Shown piece after piece: positions 23,940-24,869 of a DNA stretch of 24,869 nt. The first letter of the stretch is position 1. Each line of letters begins with the position of its first letter. A program made the position numbers and the translations under genes. The notes below the pieces were generated by a model. The model searched no databases, was not told the origin of the DNA, and saw only the letters and a list, made by a program, of their open reading frames with translations. This DNA is from CAYUEN01 sp964443745 (GTDB lineage Bacteria > Campylobacterota > Campylobacteria > Campylobacterales > QNZT01), in assembly GCA_964443745.1 (NCBI GenBank), contig CAYUEN010000029.1, positions 1 to 24,869 on the forward strand, written 5' to 3'.

Positions 23940-24785
23940 ATGAAAACGAAAATCACACTCTCGTTGCTATTGGCCACACAACTGGCTTACGGATTTCAAG
24001 ACAAGGATCTTGACGGCATAGAAGATCGCTACGATCGCTGCCCAAACACCCCTTTTGATGCAAAAGTAGATAAATATGGCTGTGCGGTTAAAAAAACCGA
24101 TACAAATATTGTCAATAAAGGTCTAACACTACGCATCGGTACAATCTACCGCACCGACGATGTTTATGATGATGACTCTTCTATGAACTTTTATGCCGGT
24201 TTTTACTATGATGTTTGGGATTTTTCCATCTCAAATATCCGGTCGATGACAAAAAGCGACTACAATCAAGACTATAGCAATACCGATAACGATATCTACC
24301 TCTCTGCCGGATATACCTTTTATATGCCGTCAACTGCTCTAAAACTTTCCATTGGTACAAAAATCACCGGCGATGACGATTCATCACAAAGTCGACAAGG
24401 GAAATATACCTTTAGTCAAAATGATGAGAGTCGTGATAACGACTATTTTGGTGCTGTATCACTTGATCACTTTATTTCGGCAAAGCAGGATCTCTTCCTC
24501 TACTACAGCTATACACGGAGTGGAGACTCTCCCTCTTACGATTATCAAGACTACTCCTCGTTCTCCATCGGAAGCGGATATCAATTTACACGTGACTATT
24601 ATAGTGCTATCTCTTATAACTACACCGGTTCCATCTATGAGGATGGCGATGCCGAAGAGAGTCTGCTTTGGTACAACAGTTACAATCTGACAAAAAATCT
24701 CTTTCTTATCGCTTCATATAGCTACGCATTGAAGGATTTCTCTTACGACAACACCTTCACCTTTGCGGTCGGCGTACATTTTTAG
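23940..24785 (+). CDS. Outer-membrane barrel protein with thrombospondin type-3 segment
   Basis: 281 residues from the ATG preceded by AAGGAG; an in-frame start seven codons upstream has no signal-peptide logic. Signal peptide MKTKITLSLLLATQLAYG, then a calcium-binding type-3 repeat, DKDLDGIEDRYDRCPNTP, with Asp21/23/25 as likely ligands and Cys34/Cys48 able to pair. From about residue 62 the rest is alternating beta strands rich in Tyr, Asp and Ser, ending in a terminal Phe as outer-membrane barrels do. Many internal strands contain YSY/YNY patterns. The OmpA peptidoglycan-binding domain that often follows such repeats is absent. Composition is AT-rich compared with the rest of the window (18/60 and 20/60 G+C in 24061-24120 and 24181-24240). 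No specific function is recognised. Confidence 0.85.
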   Translation: MKTKITLSLLLATQLAYGFQDKDLDGIEDRYDRCPNTPFDAKVDKYGCAVKKTDTNIVNKGLTLRIGTIYRTDDVYDDDSSMNFYAGFYYDVWDFSISNIRSMTKSDYNQDYSNTDNDIYLSAGYTFYMPSTALKLSIGTKITGDDDSSQSRQGKYTFSQNDESRDNDYFGAVSLDHFISAKQDLFLYYSYTRSGDSPSYDYQDYSSFSIGSGYQFTRDYYSAISYNYTGSIYEDGDAEESLLWYNSYNLTKNLFLIASYSYALKDFSYDNTFTFAVGVHF

Positions 24786-24839
24786 GTAATACATAGGTAA
24801 TGAATAGGTAAGAGAGAGGTAATACAAAAATTCTATAAT
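24784..24839 (+). promoter_or_regulatory. Array of four AGGTAA 11-bp repeats with -10 element
   Basis: AGGTAAT at 24784, 24795 and 24817 and AGGTAAG at 24806 recur with exact 11-bp period, and the last starts 17 bp before a -10 TATAAT (24834-24839). The first copy overlaps the stop codon of the barrel gene. This is the strongest version of the promoter layout seen at three other places in the window and should drive a gene beyond the right edge. Confidence 0.75.
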
Positions 24840-24844
24840 TTCCA

Positions 24845-24869
24845 TATCTAAAAGGTCGACCTTTAGATA
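24845..24869. repeat. Inverted repeat at the expected transcription start
   Basis: TATCTAAA (24845-24852) and TTTAGATA (24862-24869) are perfect arms around the palindrome GGTCGACC (24854-24861), with one unpaired A. It begins six bases after the -10 hexamer. It could be a second operator or a hairpin at the 5' end of the transcript. The arms may extend past the window. Confidence 0.55.

Noticed and set aside
24784..24827. AGGTAAT repeats as a CRISPR or microsatellite
   Set aside because: The unit is 11 bp with a 7-bp core and 4 variable bases, far too short for a CRISPR repeat-spacer, and it is phased to a -10 element, which points to regulator sites.

Overview
The window comes from a Campylobacterota (Epsilonproteobacteria) chromosome, most likely a free-living chemolithotroph-type member (the Hydrogenimonas/Sulfurimonas/Sulfurovum kind) with roughly 50 % or higher G+C in most genes. 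The main support is the gene block aroQ - M24 peptidase - folK - flhF - flhG - small membrane protein - fliA - fliM - fliY, with mqnX and sppA on the opposite strand. This order is characteristic of the group (C. jejuni has the same neighbourhood). FliY-type switch proteins and a futalosine-pathway deaminase fit as well. Genus-level placement is inference.

Region 1 (1-2597, minus strand) holds the 5' part of an outer-membrane barrel protein gene, sppA (Ser/Lys membrane peptidase) and mqnX (aminodeoxyfutalosine deaminase, menaquinone synthesis). Region 2 (2642-9733, plus strand) is a nine-gene run in which almost every junction overlaps or abuts. It starts with housekeeping genes (aroQ, peptidase, folK) and continues into flagellar placement and number control (flhF, flhG), a 106-residue membrane protein, sigma-28 (fliA) and the motor switch (fliM, fliY). 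mnmA follows with its own promoter.

Region 3 (10745-16240, minus strand) is a complete tripartite RND efflux operon (TolC-like, membrane fusion protein, RND permease). Its 3' end overlaps that of mnmA. Divergent from it, region 4 (16387-19998, plus strand) encodes a dedicated exbB-exbD-tonB energiser and a TonB-dependent receptor with the OprC/NosA-type copper motif CxxxM plus HxM. Together these look like a copper acquisition unit.

Region 5 (20034-23843, minus strand) is a tightly overlapped five-gene operon: response regulator, histidine kinase, response regulator, histidine kinase, and a small mono-haem c-type cytochrome. Two complete OmpR-type two-component systems therefore share one transcript. 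The first regulator appears to be made from a leaderless mRNA. Region 6 (23940-24869, plus strand) holds an AT-rich gene for an outer-membrane barrel protein with a thrombospondin type-3 calcium-binding segment, then a strong regulatory array at the window edge.

The most striking observation is regulatory. Four plus-strand promoters (upstream of exbB, of the copper receptor, of the barrel gene, and of whatever lies past the window end) share one geometry: 7-bp elements with a TAAY core in tandem 11-bp phase, the last starting exactly 17 bp before the -10 hexamer. That is the layout expected for OmpR/PhoB-family regulators, two of which are encoded between these promoters. The elements fall into a TTAAC type (TonB/copper genes) and an AGGTAAT type (genes next to the operon). 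This suggests that the twin two-component operon governs the surrounding envelope and metal-uptake genes.
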